Below are positions 1-12,023 of a DNA stretch of 64,000 nucleotides, in pieces. The first letter of the stretch is position 1; the number at the start of each line of letters is the position of its first letter. The notes under the pieces are model-generated. The model was given only the letters and a program-made list of their open reading frames with translations, searched no databases and was not told where the DNA came from. Origin of the DNA: Notamacropus eugenii (lineage: Eukaryota; Chordata; Mammalia; Diprotodontia; Macropodidae). The translations under genes and the position numbers were made by a program. Location: contig NC_092875.1 of NCBI RefSeq assembly GCF_028372415.1, positions 341,613,123 to 341,677,122 on the forward strand. Reading direction: 5' to 3'.

Positions 1-1875
1 CCTATCCTCTTAGCCTTTTTATTTCTTTCTGAATTTAGAAGACTTTTATACACACATACGTACATGCATACATGTATGTTTGTGTGTGTACATGTATGTA
101 TGGATAGATAGTTTCCTTTTTAACCCATTCCCTATGAGAGTAGGGTTTCAGAATACCAGCCTTCCTCCTCATCAAATTCCTCTGTGTCAGCCTTACTTTT
201 GCACCTCATTTGCATAGGATAATTATTCTTTCTGTCTTTTCCTAAACAGCATAATCAAGCCTCCCCAGTTTTTCTTTTGAACTACTCAGTTCCTAATAAC
301 TATCTTAGATATACATTTTCATATGAAAAGTGAATAGTCTATCCTTATTGAGTCCCTTGTAATTAGTCTTTGATGTATACCTTATATTTCTAATGGATCT
401 TTTATGTCCAATTATCCATGAAGTTCAGATTTTTATCTTTTTGAACAAAATCCTCAAAGTCTGGCAGTTCATTGAATGCCTTTTTTTTTTTCATTCAGGA
501 TTGTGCTTAATTTTGCTGGGAATGATATTTTTGGCCACAATCCCAGTTCTTTTACTCTTTCATATATAGTGTTCCAAGTTCTGTGGTCTTTTAGTGTTGC
601 CACTGCTGGGTCTTGTGTGATTCTAATTTTGGCTCTGCTATATTTGATTTCTTTTTTTTCATGTTGCTTGTAATATTTTCTCCTTAAGGTGGGGGTTTTG
701 GAATTTGAGTATGATCTTCCTGTAAGTTTTCTTTGTAGGATCTCTTTCAGGTTGTGATTGGTGAATTTTTTTTCCTATTTCTACTTATCCTTCTTGTTCT
801 AAAGCTTCAGGCAATTTTATTTATTTCTTGTATTATTGTATCAAGATTCTTAGGTTTCCTCTTCTTGATCTGTTCTCCTGATCGGTTGTTTTTCTTGTGA
901 GATGTTTCACATTCTGTTTTTTCATTCTTCATATTTTGTTTTATTTTTTGGTCACTTATAATTTTACTGGCTTCCCCTTGCCCAATTCTAATTTTCAAGG
1001 AGCTGTTTTCTTCCCTAAGATTGTGGATCTCCTATTCCAATTGGTTGACTTTCTTTTCATAATCTTGTTTTTCTGGGATTGTTCCTATTTTTAAAAAATT
1101 TTTCCTCCATATCTCTCATTTGATTTTTAAAGCCTTTTTTAAGTTCGGTGAATTCATTCTGTGAATTCAGTTAACCATTTGATGTTACTCTTTGGGGTAG
1201 GAGAAGCTCTTTTATCCTCCTCTGAAGATGAACCCTATTCTTCTCTATTCCCACAGTAACTGTGGGTTCTTTCTTCCTGCCTGTTCATCCTTTTTTATTT
1301 GTAGCAGCTTATTATTGTAATCACCTCTAGTCCTGAGGTATGGGGGATGATGCCTTGAATTGTCCTGCAGTTCTCCCCTCTGGCTTGGAACTCCAAGAAC
1401 TCCACTCTACTGTAAGTGCCTACAGCCAGTGGTGTCTCTCCCTCCTGTTTGTACCCTCACCAGGCATAGGCTAGTTCCTTCTCACCCAGGGCCATGTCTT
1501 GGCAGCACAGCTGGGCCTTGTATCCCTTAGTAGAGATTCCCTCAATCTTACTCTGCTCAGACACTTCCCCATACTGTCCAAGTGGTAAAAATTCCTAGGA
1601 CTGAGGCTGAGGCTACCTCCTAACCCAGCTAACCCCAGGGCTCACTGCTTGCTGTTTCAGTGCAACTAGCCTGAAGGTGTTTACACTTCATGGGGACCAA
1701 ACCTCAGTACTGGAATTTTTCTTCAGATTTTCTTCAGTTGTTATAGGAGGACCACTGTTCTGCCCAGTTCTTGTTTATTTTTACCACTTTACACTTGCTC
1801 TGCGGTACTGTTTTGTTTGTGGAGGAAATGTGGAGAGCTTGGAATTTTCTGACCTACTCTGCCATCTTTCCAGTA
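1..1875 (-). mobile_element. Half-L1/L1 copy, antisense, decayed, cut by window start
   Basis: Read on the minus strand, the copy begins near 1,875 with a 5' end carrying AAGATGGC (RC at 1,861-1,870), goes through a 5' UTR (about 1,200-1,875), an ORF1 relic (about 430-1,190, with a short surviving frame at 807-998) and a 3' region running off the window start. The same order is seen in the better copies at 4,319-7,258 and 11,195-14,025. Stretches at 30-240 match those at 58,470-58,660. ORF1 is broken by many stops. A TA/TG-rich microsatellite lies at about 50-108. Confidence 0.7.
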
Positions 1876-3394
1876 TCGTCTCCCAAACACATTGTAAAAA
1901 GCCAGATCAAACTATACCGACAACATTTTAATTAACCATTCTTTTAATCAGTTTCCATACACATTTTTCTTGATTAAGCAACCAATTATCAGTTATGAGG
2001 CTAGCACAATGTAAGAGGTAAGGCAAGGATTCTGTATATGTGTATACACACATGTACCACACCCTCAAGAAATTTGCAGTCATATTAAGAAAACAATGCT
2101 AATATACCTTAAATAATTAGTGAGTAACACAAAATGTAAATTCTCAACCTTGGTAGTATGTGTAAGTATAATGGAGGTTGGTGGAAGGGAAAGTTCCTTG
2201 TGAACTACTGTGAAGTCTTCCTAAAGGAAGATATTTGAATTGGAACTTGAAAATTTTTCAGAAGATTAGGGAAGGGATGGGATGGAATGACAGAAATAGA
2301 AACCAGAAGCCACAAGCCACGTTACACTTTCTTGGGGATTGATAAACTGGTTTGGCTGGAGCAGAGGAAGTATTTTGTTACATAAAATGTTTTGCATGCA
2401 TCATCTCATTTGATCTCCATAAGGTAGTAGTACAAGTATTGTCTCTATTTTTTTTTAAGGGTAGAGTAGTGCTTATAAAATTATGGAGGACTTGCAAACC
2501 AGGCCAGATTAGAGAAGAGGAAACTATAGAACTCTTGGAGGTTCTTATCCTTGGGTCCATGGGCTTGTTTTTTAAAAAATTTGGTGACTTTCAATATAAT
2601 TGGTTTTCTTTGCAAATCTCTGTATTTTATTTCAAGCATTTAAAAACATTTTGAGAAGGGTCCATAGACTTTACTAGATTGACAAGGAGTCTAAGACACA
2701 AAAAAGTCAAAGGCACTAAAACCCCTGATCTAGAGCAAGGAATATCTGCAAAAGTATTGAGAACCTGGAGTGGGAATGGAGAATAAAGGGTGTCTCTTGA
2801 AGACGTTTTGAAGAGAGAAACTTGATGCCTGATTGGAGACAGAATCGAGAACAAGAAAAAAGTCAAGATCATGCCTACATTTCCAGCCAGGAAACTAAAA
2901 AGTAGAAATGGAGAGATTTGGAAAGGGAGCCATTTTGGAGGTGAAAATGGTAACTGAGAGATTTGTCATTTGGAAATAATTTGTTTTTACTTGCTTTTTA
3001 TAGATTTATATCCTTGGCACCTAGCACAGTGCCAGGTACACAGAGCAGGCATTTCACTGCTTGTTAAACAGTACATATTTGGAAATTTATGAGAATTGGC
3101 TTTTGAGAAGGAACTTTGTAATCAGTTGTCTTTTTTTCATTTATATGATCAGGAACTATTTCCCCTATAGATGTCAAATTGCTTTTTTTTCATATCTGGA
3201 TCCTATTTTGAATTAATTTTTATATGGGACCAAAATCATCATAAGGGTGTTAAAATTAATGAAACTTCAGATTATATAGGAATATTTTCAGATGTTTGAG
3301 GATCACAATCTGTACCCATTTTAAAAAATTAGATTCTATGCAAAAAATAAATCTCATTTGCTGTGTATGTAAAAATGACAGTAAAGTTAATAAT
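1876..3394. other. Non-coding intronic DNA with old repeat fragments
   Basis: No gene seen. Around 2,365-2,545 there is a degraded CORE-SINE-like segment (ATCTCATTTGATCTCCATAAGG followed by remnants of the basic core), and 2,990-3,065 resembles an L2/SINE 3' tail (CCTAGCACAGTGCCAGGTAC). The rest is unassigned and AT-rich. The 100-codon frame at 2,352 has no recognisable content. Confidence 0.45.
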
Positions 3395-3645
3395 AGCTAA
3401 TGACATAGTGTTTTAAGATTTGCAAAGCATTTTATTTATATAATCTCATTTGATGCCCACAACATACTTGAAAATTAAATATTATTATTCCCATTTTACA
3501 GATGAAGAAACTGAAGCTGATAGTTTAGATTACTTGCCCAGGGTCACAGATTTATTAAGTGTCTGAGTCAAGGTTTAAACTTGAATTTTCTGACTCCAAA
3601 TCCCAGATTCTATCCACTATGCCATCTAGCTTCCTTTTCCACCTA
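3395..3645 (+). mobile_element. CORE-SINE (MIR/THER1-like)
   Basis: Diagnostic core phrases are present in order: TTGCAAAGCATTTTAT, ATCTCATTTGATGCCCACAA, CCCATTTTACAGATGAAG, and TTGCCCAGGGTCACAG, ending with the usual ATCCACTATGCCATCTAGC tail. Near full length. Confidence 0.85.
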
Positions 3646-3734
3646 ATAAATGTTTAGGTGTACTGCTAGGTACTGTAGTTTTTTTTTTTTAAGTGTCATG
3701 TAATTCCTTTAAGGAACTTATAATCTAATTGAAC

Positions 3735-3990
3735 CCTTGACACTTACTAGCTGTGTAACCTTGGGCAAGTCACTTAACCAAATTGCCTCATCCTGGGTCA
3801 TCTCCAGTCATCCTGATGAATATCTGGTCACTGGATTCAGATGGCTCTGGAGGAGAAGTGAGGCTGGTGACCTGCATAGCCCTCCCTCACTCAAAACAAA
3901 GTCAAATACAAGTCCTTTCGTTATTTCTCTGATGGCATGATCTTCTTTGGCAACGAAGGACAAATACACACAATCTAATTGGAGTGACAA
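3735..3990 (+). mobile_element. MAR1-type SINE (tRNA head, RTE tail)
   Basis: A tRNA-like head (GTGTAACCTTGGGCAAGTCA) is followed by the block ATGAATATCTGGTCACTGGA, then CCCTCCCTCACTCAAAAC, and an RTE-like tail with CAACGAAGGACAAATACACA. A second, better-preserved copy of the same body is at 55,880-56,175. The name is given from memory of marsupial SINE families. Confidence 0.75.
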
Positions 3991-5333
3991 TACAGACACA
4001 CTTGAAAAATTAGACAAAAATACAAGGCAACAGTAGATATCACAAAGCAGCTACAGATAGTAAGTGTTATGAGTATACTTTTGTCTTAAAAGGCAAGGGA
4101 ATTCTTCATTTTTGAACTCATTTTCACATTTGAGCTAATCTATGTAATTTAGGTAAAAATTCCACACTTTAGGACCTGGCAATAGCATCATAGTGGCCTT
4201 ATATCAATCAGGCATTTCAGTAATACCCTCTTTTCTATTCTTGTTTTGCCTGCCACCTTTCTTGCCCTGATAATTCTCATAAGTCATTCATATCATAAGT
4301 AACCCCTCCTCTACTCTTCTTTTTTTTTTATTTTTTTTATTTTTTATTTTTTTATTAAACTTTTAACATTTATTTTCACACAATTTTGGGTTACAAATTT
4401 TCTCCCCTTTTTTCCCCCTCCTCCCCCCTGACCCAAGTTTTCTAGTTGCCCCTGTGACCTATCTGCTCTCTCCTCTCTCCTCCCTCCCTGCCCTTGTCTC
4501 CGTCTTCTCTTTTGTCCTGTAGGGCCCGATAGCTTTCTTGACCCCTTAACCTGTATTTCTTGTTACCCAGTGGTAAGAACGTTACATTTGGTCTTAACGC
4601 TTTGAGTTCCAACTTCTTTAACTCCCTCCCTCTCTACCCCTTCCACTTGGAAGACAGGCAGTTCAATATAGGCCATATCTGTTTAGTTTTGCAAATGATT
4701 TTCATACTAGTTGTGTTGTATAAGACTAACTATATTTCCCTCCATCCTGTCCTGTCCCCCATTACTTCTATTTTCTTATGGTCCTTTCCCTCCCCATGAG
4801 TGTTGACCTCGTATTGCATTCTCTTCCCCATGCCCTCCCCTCCATCCTCCCCCCCATCCTGCTTGTGCCCCTGTCCCCCACTCTCCTGTATTATGAGAAA
4901 GGTTTTCCTATCAGAATGAGTGTGCATTATATTCTTTCCTTTAGTGGAATGTGATGAGAGTAGATCTCATGTTTTTCTCTTGCCTCCCCTCTTTATCCCA
5001 CCACTAATAAGTCTTTTGCTTGCCTCTTTTATGAGAGATAATTTGCCCCATATAACTTCTCCCTTTCTCCTCCCAATATTTCTCTCTCACTGCTTTATAT
5101 CATTTTTTTTTTTTTAGTATATGATCCCATCCTCTTCAATTCACTCTGTGCACTCTGTCTCTATGTATGTGTGCGTGTGTGCATGTGTGTGTGTGTGTAC
5201 TCCCACCCAGTGCTCAGATACTGAAATGTTTCAAGAGTTATAAATATTGTCTTTCCATGTAGGAATGTAAACAGTTCAACTTTAGTAAGTCCCTTATGAT
5301 TTCTCTTTGCTGTTCACCTTTTCATGGTTCTCT

Positions 5334-6418
5334 TCATTCTTGTGTTAGAAAGTCAAATTTTCTTTCCAGCTCTGGTCTTTTCATCAGGAAAATTTGAAAG
5401 TCTTCTATTTCATTGAAAGACCATTTTTTCTCCTGAAGTATTATACTCAGTTTTGCTGGGTAGGTGATTCTTGGCTTCAGTCCTAGTTCCTTTGACTTCT
5501 GGAATATCCTATTCCATTCCCTTGTATCCCTCAATGTAGAAGGTGCCAGATCTTGTACTATCCTGATTGTATTTCCACAATACTTGAATTGTTTCTTTCT
5601 AGCTGCTTGCAATATTTTCTCTTTCACCTGGGAATTCTGGAATTTGGCCACAATGCTCCTAGGAGTTTCTCTTTTTGGATCTCTTTCATGCGGTGTTCTG
5701 CGGATTCCTTGAATATTTATTTTGCCTTCTGGTTCTAGAATCTTAGGGCAGTTTTCCTTGATAATTTCGTGGAGGATGATGTCTAGGCTCTTCTTTTGAT
5801 CATGGTTTTCAGGTTTACATTGTCTCTCCTGATTCTATTTTCCAGGTCAGTTGTTTTTCCAATAAGATATTTCACATTATCTTCCATTTTTCGAATCTGC
5901 GCAGTATGTTCTGAGATATCTGTCTTTCTTGAAAAGTCCAAAGCTTCCATCTGTACCATTCCAGATTTGAGAGATCTATTTTCTTCAGTAAGCTTTTGAA
6001 TCTCCTTTTCCATTTGGTTAATTCTGCTTTTGAAAGCATTCTTCTCCTCATTGGCCCCTTGCACCTCCCTTGCCAGCTGAGTTAGGCTAGTTCTCAAGGT
6101 GCCAATTTCTTCAAGATTTTTTTGGTTCTCCTTTAGCAGGGAGCTGATCTGTTTTTCATGCTTCTCCCTTATCCCTCTCATTTCCCTTCCCAGTCTTTCC
6201 TCCACCTCTCTAACTTGATTTTCAAAATTCCTCTTGAGCTCTTCCATGGCCCGAGCCCATTGGGTGGGCTGGGACACAGAATCCTCGATTTCTGTGTCTT
6301 TGCCTGATGGCAAACATTGTTCCTCCCCATCAGAAAGGAAGGGCGGAAGTTTTTTTTCTCCGATAAAGTACCCTTCAATAGTTTTATTTCTTTTCCCTTT
6401 TCTTGGCATTTTCTCCAC
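5334..6418 (-). pseudogene. L1-type ORF1 of half-L1 A, frameshifted
   Basis: ORF1p is an RNA-binding trimeric chaperone of the L1 ribonucleoprotein. The amino part (211 codons, 5,783-6,418, starting MEKMPRKGKRNKTIEGYF) is followed by a long coiled coil rich in E, K, L, N and Q. It ends with YLIGKTTDLENRIRRDN, the start of the RRM region, and then goes out of frame. The CTD continues in a second frame (5,334-5,651) with SSQVKEKILQAAR-type sequence (here NSQVKEKILQAARKKQFKY) and RITYPAKLSIILQ, both typical of the L1 ORF1p C-terminal domain. Compared with copy C, part of the linker around 5,800 is missing, which explains the frame break. Confidence 0.8.
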
Positions 6419-6429
6419 CTAGTGGCCTG

Positions 6430-7258
6430 TCCTCTGAATGTTCTCCTCACACCCACCTCGCCTCCTGGTCCTCCCAGCCAGCGTTTGGGGACTGAGATTC
6501 AAATGCTGCTTCCCGCCTTAGGATTTTTGGCAGGGGCGGGGCTGCTATTCAGTGTGAGAATTAAGTTCAGGTGCTGAGGTCAGGGGCAGGCCCGCCTCTC
6601 TGGCTCAATTCCCTCAGGAGGTTTATGCACAGATCTTCCACAATGGATCCAGGCTCCCGCTCGCTTGGGGAGCCCCCGTCCGAAGTCGCCTCTCAGCCCC
6701 CACCTCCCAGGGGGGCCCGAGCCATGGGGGCACCTCACTCCCCTCTCAACCCACCAAAGAGACTCTCTCACCTACCCCCGTCAGTCACCTGTTGGTGGGG
6801 GGCTCGTGCAGCTGCTGAAGATCCCGCCTCCGGATCCCTCTCAGAACTGTGTCTCTCGGAGCCGCAGCCGCCGTCGCCGCCGCAGGTCCGGGCTGGGCAC
6901 CGTGTCTGCAGCGCGATGGACCTTTTGCGAGAGGTTTGCAGGTCCCTCTGTGGGTGGGGGGACCCGCGTGGCCACTGGAGATTCTGTCCCGTAGCCCTCT
7001 CGGATCTTTTTCTCACGGTGTCGCTGCTGCGGTAGGGCTGCTCTCTTCTTCCCGCCCCGGCGCCCAGTCCCCGGCACGAAGGACCCCCCGCGAGAGGTTT
7101 GCAGGTCTCTCCGGAACAGAAATCTCCCTCGCTCCAATATTCCGTGGTCTCTGGGTGCAGAATTCGCCCTGGGTTAGTCCCCTCTGCTGTTCTGTGGTTT
7201 GTGGGTTCGGAGCTATGTGTATGTGCGTCTTTCTACTTCGCCATCTTGGCTCCGCCCC
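6430..7258 (-). promoter_or_regulatory. 5' UTR / internal promoter of half-L1 A
   Basis: GC-rich, CpG-containing segment ahead of ORF1 in the sense of the element. GCCAAGATGGC near the very 5' end (RC at 7,240-7,250) is YY1-like; in human L1 a YY1 site at the same place directs correct start-site choice. Overlapping frames up to 154 codons on both strands here are artefacts of GC content. Confidence 0.6.
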
Positions 7259-7419
7259 CTACTCTTACTTCTAAGCACCCAGATGCTCTTGGAAGAAATC
7301 ACAGAACTACTCTAAGGCCACCAAACATCTAGTCTTAATTGGACCTTTATTGCTGCACAATATTAATTTTAATCTTCAAATCTTTAAGCTTCTATTCACT
7401 ATATCTCATTCTGTTCAAT

Positions 7420-7735
7420 GACTGACACAAAACTATCCATTCTTTAATGACCAGTTCAAATATCACCTCCTCTAGGAACCATTCCCTGAGATTACCCTAT
7501 CATGATTTTCCCCTTTGCACTTCATCTAGAACTTTACACTTCTATTATGCCCTTGTCATGTGTAATAATAGTTCTTTATATCCATATATATATGTATATG
7601 TATGTATATACATTTATATGTCACATCCTTTTAATAGACTGTAAGCTTCACAGGGGCAGGGACTATTTCTCTTGTAAATTAGCTGCTCTTCCAGGGCCTA
7701 TCACATATGGTAGACTCTTAATGCAAGTTTAATCA
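7420..7735 (+). mobile_element. L2 3'-end fragment
   Basis: The phrases CAAATATCACCTCCTCTAGG, ACTGTAAGCTTCACAGGGGC and AGGGACTATTTCTC are characteristic of the L2 3' UTR/tail. A TATATG-rich microsatellite (about 7,575-7,615) interrupts it. The flanks 7,267-7,419 and 7,736-7,890 show nothing else. Confidence 0.65.
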
Positions 7736-7892
7736 TTGAAGCTAATCACCCATTCTTTTTGATATTAATGTTGAATCTTTCTCACTCTGCCCCTTCATGA
7801 AATATTTACATTGTCTAGGAACTCTTTTTATGTTAATTTATTCAATTTTTAACTTAATTACTTTATTCTTAATTTTCTTTCTTTCTTTTTTT

Positions 7893-8290
7893 TTTGGAAG
7901 GCAGAACCAAAACATTTATTCAGACACCAGAAAGCCAAATCCATCATACCAACAAAAATCTATACACAACAGTACGGAGGACAACACCATCTCCAAGCCT
8001 TCCCCCCTGCTAGGCTTCCCACAAACAAGCACCATTAGATAAATCTCAATCAGGCTCCCCTTAAACAAATCACAAACAAGCTTTCCTTAAACAAAATGCC
8101 CTTATCACACTCACAGCTACGTGCGGGCTGACCTGCATCCTTCAGTTCTGACTATTCTCAAGACTAACTTCCTCTCAGCTCTCCTCCAGCTCTACCTCTT
8201 CCTGTTCCACCCATTCAGCAAATTCCTCCCACCATAGGCTCCATGTGACTCAGATTCATGTAACTCAGGCTTTCATGTGACCTGGGCAGA
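7893..8290 (-). mobile_element. LTR-like sequence, antisense
   Basis: On the minus strand a CTGAATAAATGTTTTGGTTC polyadenylation-type segment lies near the 3' end of a ~400-bp non-coding unit that begins near TGTAATCTGCCCAGGTCAC. This resembles U3-R-U5 organisation. No internal retroviral sequence adjoins it, so it would be a solo LTR. Family unknown. Confidence 0.45.
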
Positions 8291-8304
8291 TTACATGGGC
8301 CTAT

Positions 8305-10464
8305 TAATGCATTTTATTTTTGATTTTCAACATTAATTTCCATAAGATTTTGTTTCAGATTTTCTCCCTATCTCTCTTCCCCCTCCCAACCTGAAATGTC
8401 ATGCATTCTGATTACCCCTTCTCCTACTCTGCCCTCCCTTTCATCACCCCCCCCCCCCCACACACACACACTTCTAATGTCTTTCTCCCTTGCTTTCTCA
8501 TAGGGCAAGATAGATTTCTATGCCCCATTGCCTGTATATCTTTTTCCCAGTTGCATGTAAAACCAATTTTTAACATTTGTTTATAAGACTTTGAGTTCCA
8601 AATTCTCTCCCTTCCCTCCCAACCCATCATCATTGAGAAGACAAGCAATTCAATATAGATTATACATGTATAATTATGTGAAACACTTCCATAATAGTCA
8701 TGTTGTGAAATTCTTTCATATTCAACTCACCCTGTGCCCTCTGTCTATCTATCTGTCTGTCTATCTGATCTATCTTTCTATATTTATTTCACCTACCTTA
8801 ATATTGAAAAAAGCCTCATGAATTACAAATATCATCTTTTCATGTAGGAATGTAAACAGTTCAATTTTAATAAATCCCTTCTAATTTCTCTTTCCTGTTT
8901 GCCTTTTTATGCTTTTCTTGATTCTGTTATTAGAAAGTCAGATTTTCTATTCAGCTCTGGTGTTTTCATCAAGAATGCTTGCAAGTCCTCTGTTTCATCG
9001 AATATTGATTTTTTTTCCCCCTGAAGTATTATAGTCAGTTTTGCTGGATAGGTAATTCTTGATGTTAATCCTAGCTCCTCTGACCTCTGGAATATCATAT
9101 TCCAAGCCCTTTGATCCTGTAATGTAGAATCTACATCTTCTAGATCTTGTGTTATCCTGATTGTATTCCCACAGTACTTGAATTGTGGCTGTTTGCAATA
9201 TTTTCTCCTTGACTTGAGAACTCTGGAATTTGGCTATAATATTACCTTCCATCTGCTCCCTTCTAATTTTTAAAGAACTATTTTCTTCTGTGAGCTTTTG
9301 AACCTCCTTTTCCATTTGGCTAATTCTGCTTTTTAAAGCATTCTCCTCCTCATTGGCTTTTGACTTCTTTTGCCATTTGGATTTGTCTATTTTTAGAAGT
9401 GTTATTTTCTTCAGAATTTTTTTGGGTCTCCTTTAGCAAGCTGTTAACTCACTTTTCATAATTTTCATGCATCACTCTCACTTCTCTTTCCAATTTTTCC
9501 TACACCTCTCCTACTTGATTTCTAATATCCTTTTTGAGCTCTTCCATGACCTGAGACCATTACATATTTATTTTGGAGATTTTGCATGCAAAAGCCTTGA
9601 CTTTTAGGTCTTCCTCTGATGGTATGTATTGTTCTTCCTCATCCAAAAGGATGGAGGAAAATACCTGTTCACCAAGAAAGTAACCCTTTATAGTCATTTT
9701 TTGCCCTTTCTGGGCATTTTCCCAGGCAGTTACTTCACTTTTGAGTCCTTTGTCAAGAAAAGGGTATACTTTGGGGACCTGTAAGTTCTCAGTTCCTCCA
9801 AGGTGGCACAGTCAAGGGAAAGGAGTTTACTCCTCTCCTGGCCTGCACTCTGATGTGGGAGCTACCAAAGCTTTTCTGCCCAGGATCTGCAAGTAGAATT
9901 CCCTTTCCACAGTCTGCACCACAGTCCACCATGCCAGCACTCTTACTCACCCCAGGACCACCACTCAGGGCTGAGACCCAGATCGGTGGCTCAATTTCCC
10001 CAGGGCCTTCTCCAGGGTCGTTAGGCCAAGGGCTCCAAAAATGGACGCTGCTGCTGCTGCTGTTGCTGCTGCTGCCTGGGGCCTGAGCTAGGGAAGGATC
10101 CTGCTCCCTTCTCACTGACTTTTGAAACTGCTTTTGGCATTTGTGGGTTGAACAGTCTGGGAACCGCAACTGCTGCCAGTAGCACTTTGTAGCCCACTCC
10201 AGTCCTGTCTTTGCCATGTCACAGACAAGGTGAGGCTGGGCTCCATGGACTGGGCTGCACTCTGCCCCACACCTGGTGCCATAGACCTTTCCTGTTGGCC
10301 TCCCAGCCTGCATTGGGCTGGAAATCTCTCTCACTCTGTCGTTTTGTGGCTTCTGCTGCTCTAGAATTTCTTTAGAGTCCTTTTTTTACAGATATTTTAT
10401 GGGCTGTGCGGAAAGAACTACAGTAGCTGCATCTTTCTACTCCGTCATCTTGGCTCTGCCCCCC
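8305..10464 (-). mobile_element. Half-L1 (HAL1-like) element B
   Basis: Same order as element A on the minus strand: 5' end GGGGGGCAGAGCCAAGATGA (10,464 downward), 5' UTR, ORF1 relic (about 8,907-9,720), then a shorter 3' region ending near 8,305. The ORF1 coiled coil and CTD are present but broken; surviving frames are 8,995-9,315 and 8,907-9,098. The 5' UTR carries a (CTG/CAG)n run at about 10,046-10,077. TATTAA-GCA-TTTT on both sides (about 8,301-8,315 and 10,478-10,492) may be an eroded target duplication. The long minus frame 9,789-10,334 lies in the 5' UTR and is not a gene. Confidence 0.72.
10046..10077. repeat. (CTG)n trinucleotide run
   Basis: About ten CTG units with one TTG interruption, inside the 5' UTR of half-L1 B. 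Not seen in the same place in elements A and C. Confidence 0.8.
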
Positions 10465-10469
10465 TACAT

Positions 10470-11195
10470 ACATTCTTATTAAGCACATTTTCACATTAGT
10501 CATGTCACATAGAGGAATTAAAAGGAATGGGAGAAACCATGAGAAAAACCAAACCAAACCAAAACATAACACAAGAGAAAATATTCTCTTCATTCTGGAT
10601 TCCACTTCCATAGGTTTTTCTCTGAATGTGGATGGTATGTTGCCTCAAGAGTCCTTTGGGAATGTTTTAGGTCTTTGCATTGCTGTCAAGGGCTAAGTCT
10701 ACCAGAAAAATTCTTTGCACACTCTGGCTGTTGCTGTGTACAATATTCTCCTGGTTTTGCTCCTTTCACTCAGCATCAGTTCATATAAGTCCTTCCAGGC
10801 CTCTCTGAAGTCTTCTTGTTCATCATTTCTTGTAGCACAATAGTATTGCATTACATTCATATACTCCACTTGTTCAGCCATTCCCCAATTGATGGGCAAC
10901 TCCTCCATTTCCAGTTCTTAGCCACCACCAAGAGAGCTGCTATAAATATTTTTTTACATGTTGGGCCCTTACCCATTTTTATTATCTTTTTGGGATACGG
11001 TCCTAGAAGCAGTATTGCTGGTTCAAAGGGTATGCACATTTTTGTATCCTTTTCTTTCTAATTTTGAAGGAATAATTTTCTTCAGTGAGCTTTTGGACTT
11101 CCTTTTCCATTTGGCCAATTCTGCTTTTTAAGTCATTCTTCTCCTCATTGACTTTTTGGACCTCTTTTGTCATTTAGGTCAGTCTATTTTTTTTA
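10470..11195 (-). mobile_element. Older L1 (E), left part: ORF2 C-terminus/3' UTR joined to ORF1 coiled coil
   Basis: On the minus strand, 10,699-11,050 encodes a relic of the L1 ORF2p C-terminus (AWKDLYELMLSERSKTRR; its partner at 31,745-32,280 has the same block), followed by 3' UTR to about 10,470. Directly upstream in element sense (11,060-11,190) comes an ORF1 coiled-coil segment (RC of TTCTTCAGTGAGCTTTTGGA). ORF1 C-terminus and most of ORF2 are missing. The ORF1 sequence continues at 14,036 beyond the inserted half-L1 C. Confidence 0.75.
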
Positions 11196-11991
11196 AAATT
11201 TATTTATTTAACTTTTAACATTCATTTTCACAGAATGTTGGGTTCCAAATTTTCTCCCCATTTCTTCCCTCCTCCCACCCCAAAATGCCAAGCATTCTAA
11301 TTGCCCCTATCACCAGTCTGCCCTCTCTTCTAACATCCCTCCCTTCCCTTGTCCCCATCTTCTCTTTTGACCTGTAGGGCCAGATAACTTTCTCTACCCA
11401 GTGACCTGTATTTCTTATTTCCTAGTAGTTAGAACAATACTCAGCAGTTGTTCCTAAAACTTTGACTTCCAACTTCTCTTCATACCTCACTCCCCACCCA
11501 TTCCCTTTGGGAAGCAAGCAATTCAATATAGGCCATATCTGTGTACTTTTGCAAATGACTTCCATAATAGTCGTGTTGTGTAAGACTAACCATATTTCCC
11601 TCCATCCTATCCTGCCCCCCATTGCTTCTGTTCTCTTTGGATCCTGTCCCTCCCCAAGAGTGTTGACTTCAAATTGCTCCCTCCTTCCATTGCCCACCCT
11701 GCTTATCCCCTTCTCCCCCACTTTCCTGTATTGTAAGATAGGTTTTCATACCAAAATGAGTGTGCATTTTATTCCTTCCTTTAGTCGAATGTGAAGAGAG
11801 TAAGCTTCATGTTTTTCTCTCCCCTCCCCTCCTTTTCCCTCCACTGAAAAGTCTTTTGCTTGCCTCTTTTATGAGAGATAATTTGCCCCATTCCATTTCT
11901 CCCTTTCTCCTCCCAATATATTTCTCTCTCACTGCTTAATTTCATTTTTTTTAAAGATATGATCCCATTCTATTCAATTCACTCTGTGCTC

Positions 11992-12023
<32 letters not shown>

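Larger units (their letters stand above)
4319..7258 (-). mobile_element. Half-L1 (HAL1-like) element A, nearly full length, with target-site duplication
   Basis: Minus-strand order: 5' end GGGGGCGGAGCCAAGATGGC at 7,258, GC-rich 5' UTR (6,430-7,258), ORF1 (about 5,334-6,418), a purine-rich 3' region of about 1 kb, then an A-rich tail (RC of 4,319-4,365). There is no ORF2, and CTACTCTT flanks both ends (4,311-4,318 and 7,259-7,266), so the missing ORF2 is structural and not a later truncation. HAL1 elements are known L1 derivatives that keep ORF1 only and are thought to use L1 ORF2p in trans. About 2.94 kb. Confidence 0.82.

Noticed and set aside
6571..7274. Overlapping frames of 82-154 codons on both strands
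   Set aside because: They lie in the GC-rich 5' UTR of half-L1 A; composition alone gives open frames and no domain is seen.
9789..10334. 181-codon minus-strand frame
   Set aside because: Falls in the 5' UTR of half-L1 B, with no recognisable motif and a CTG-derived serine run.
11462..11794. 110-codon plus-strand frame and similar frames at 4,560-5,117
   Set aside because: Antisense of the purine-rich 3' region of half-L1 elements; the two copies differ by indels that break any shared frame.
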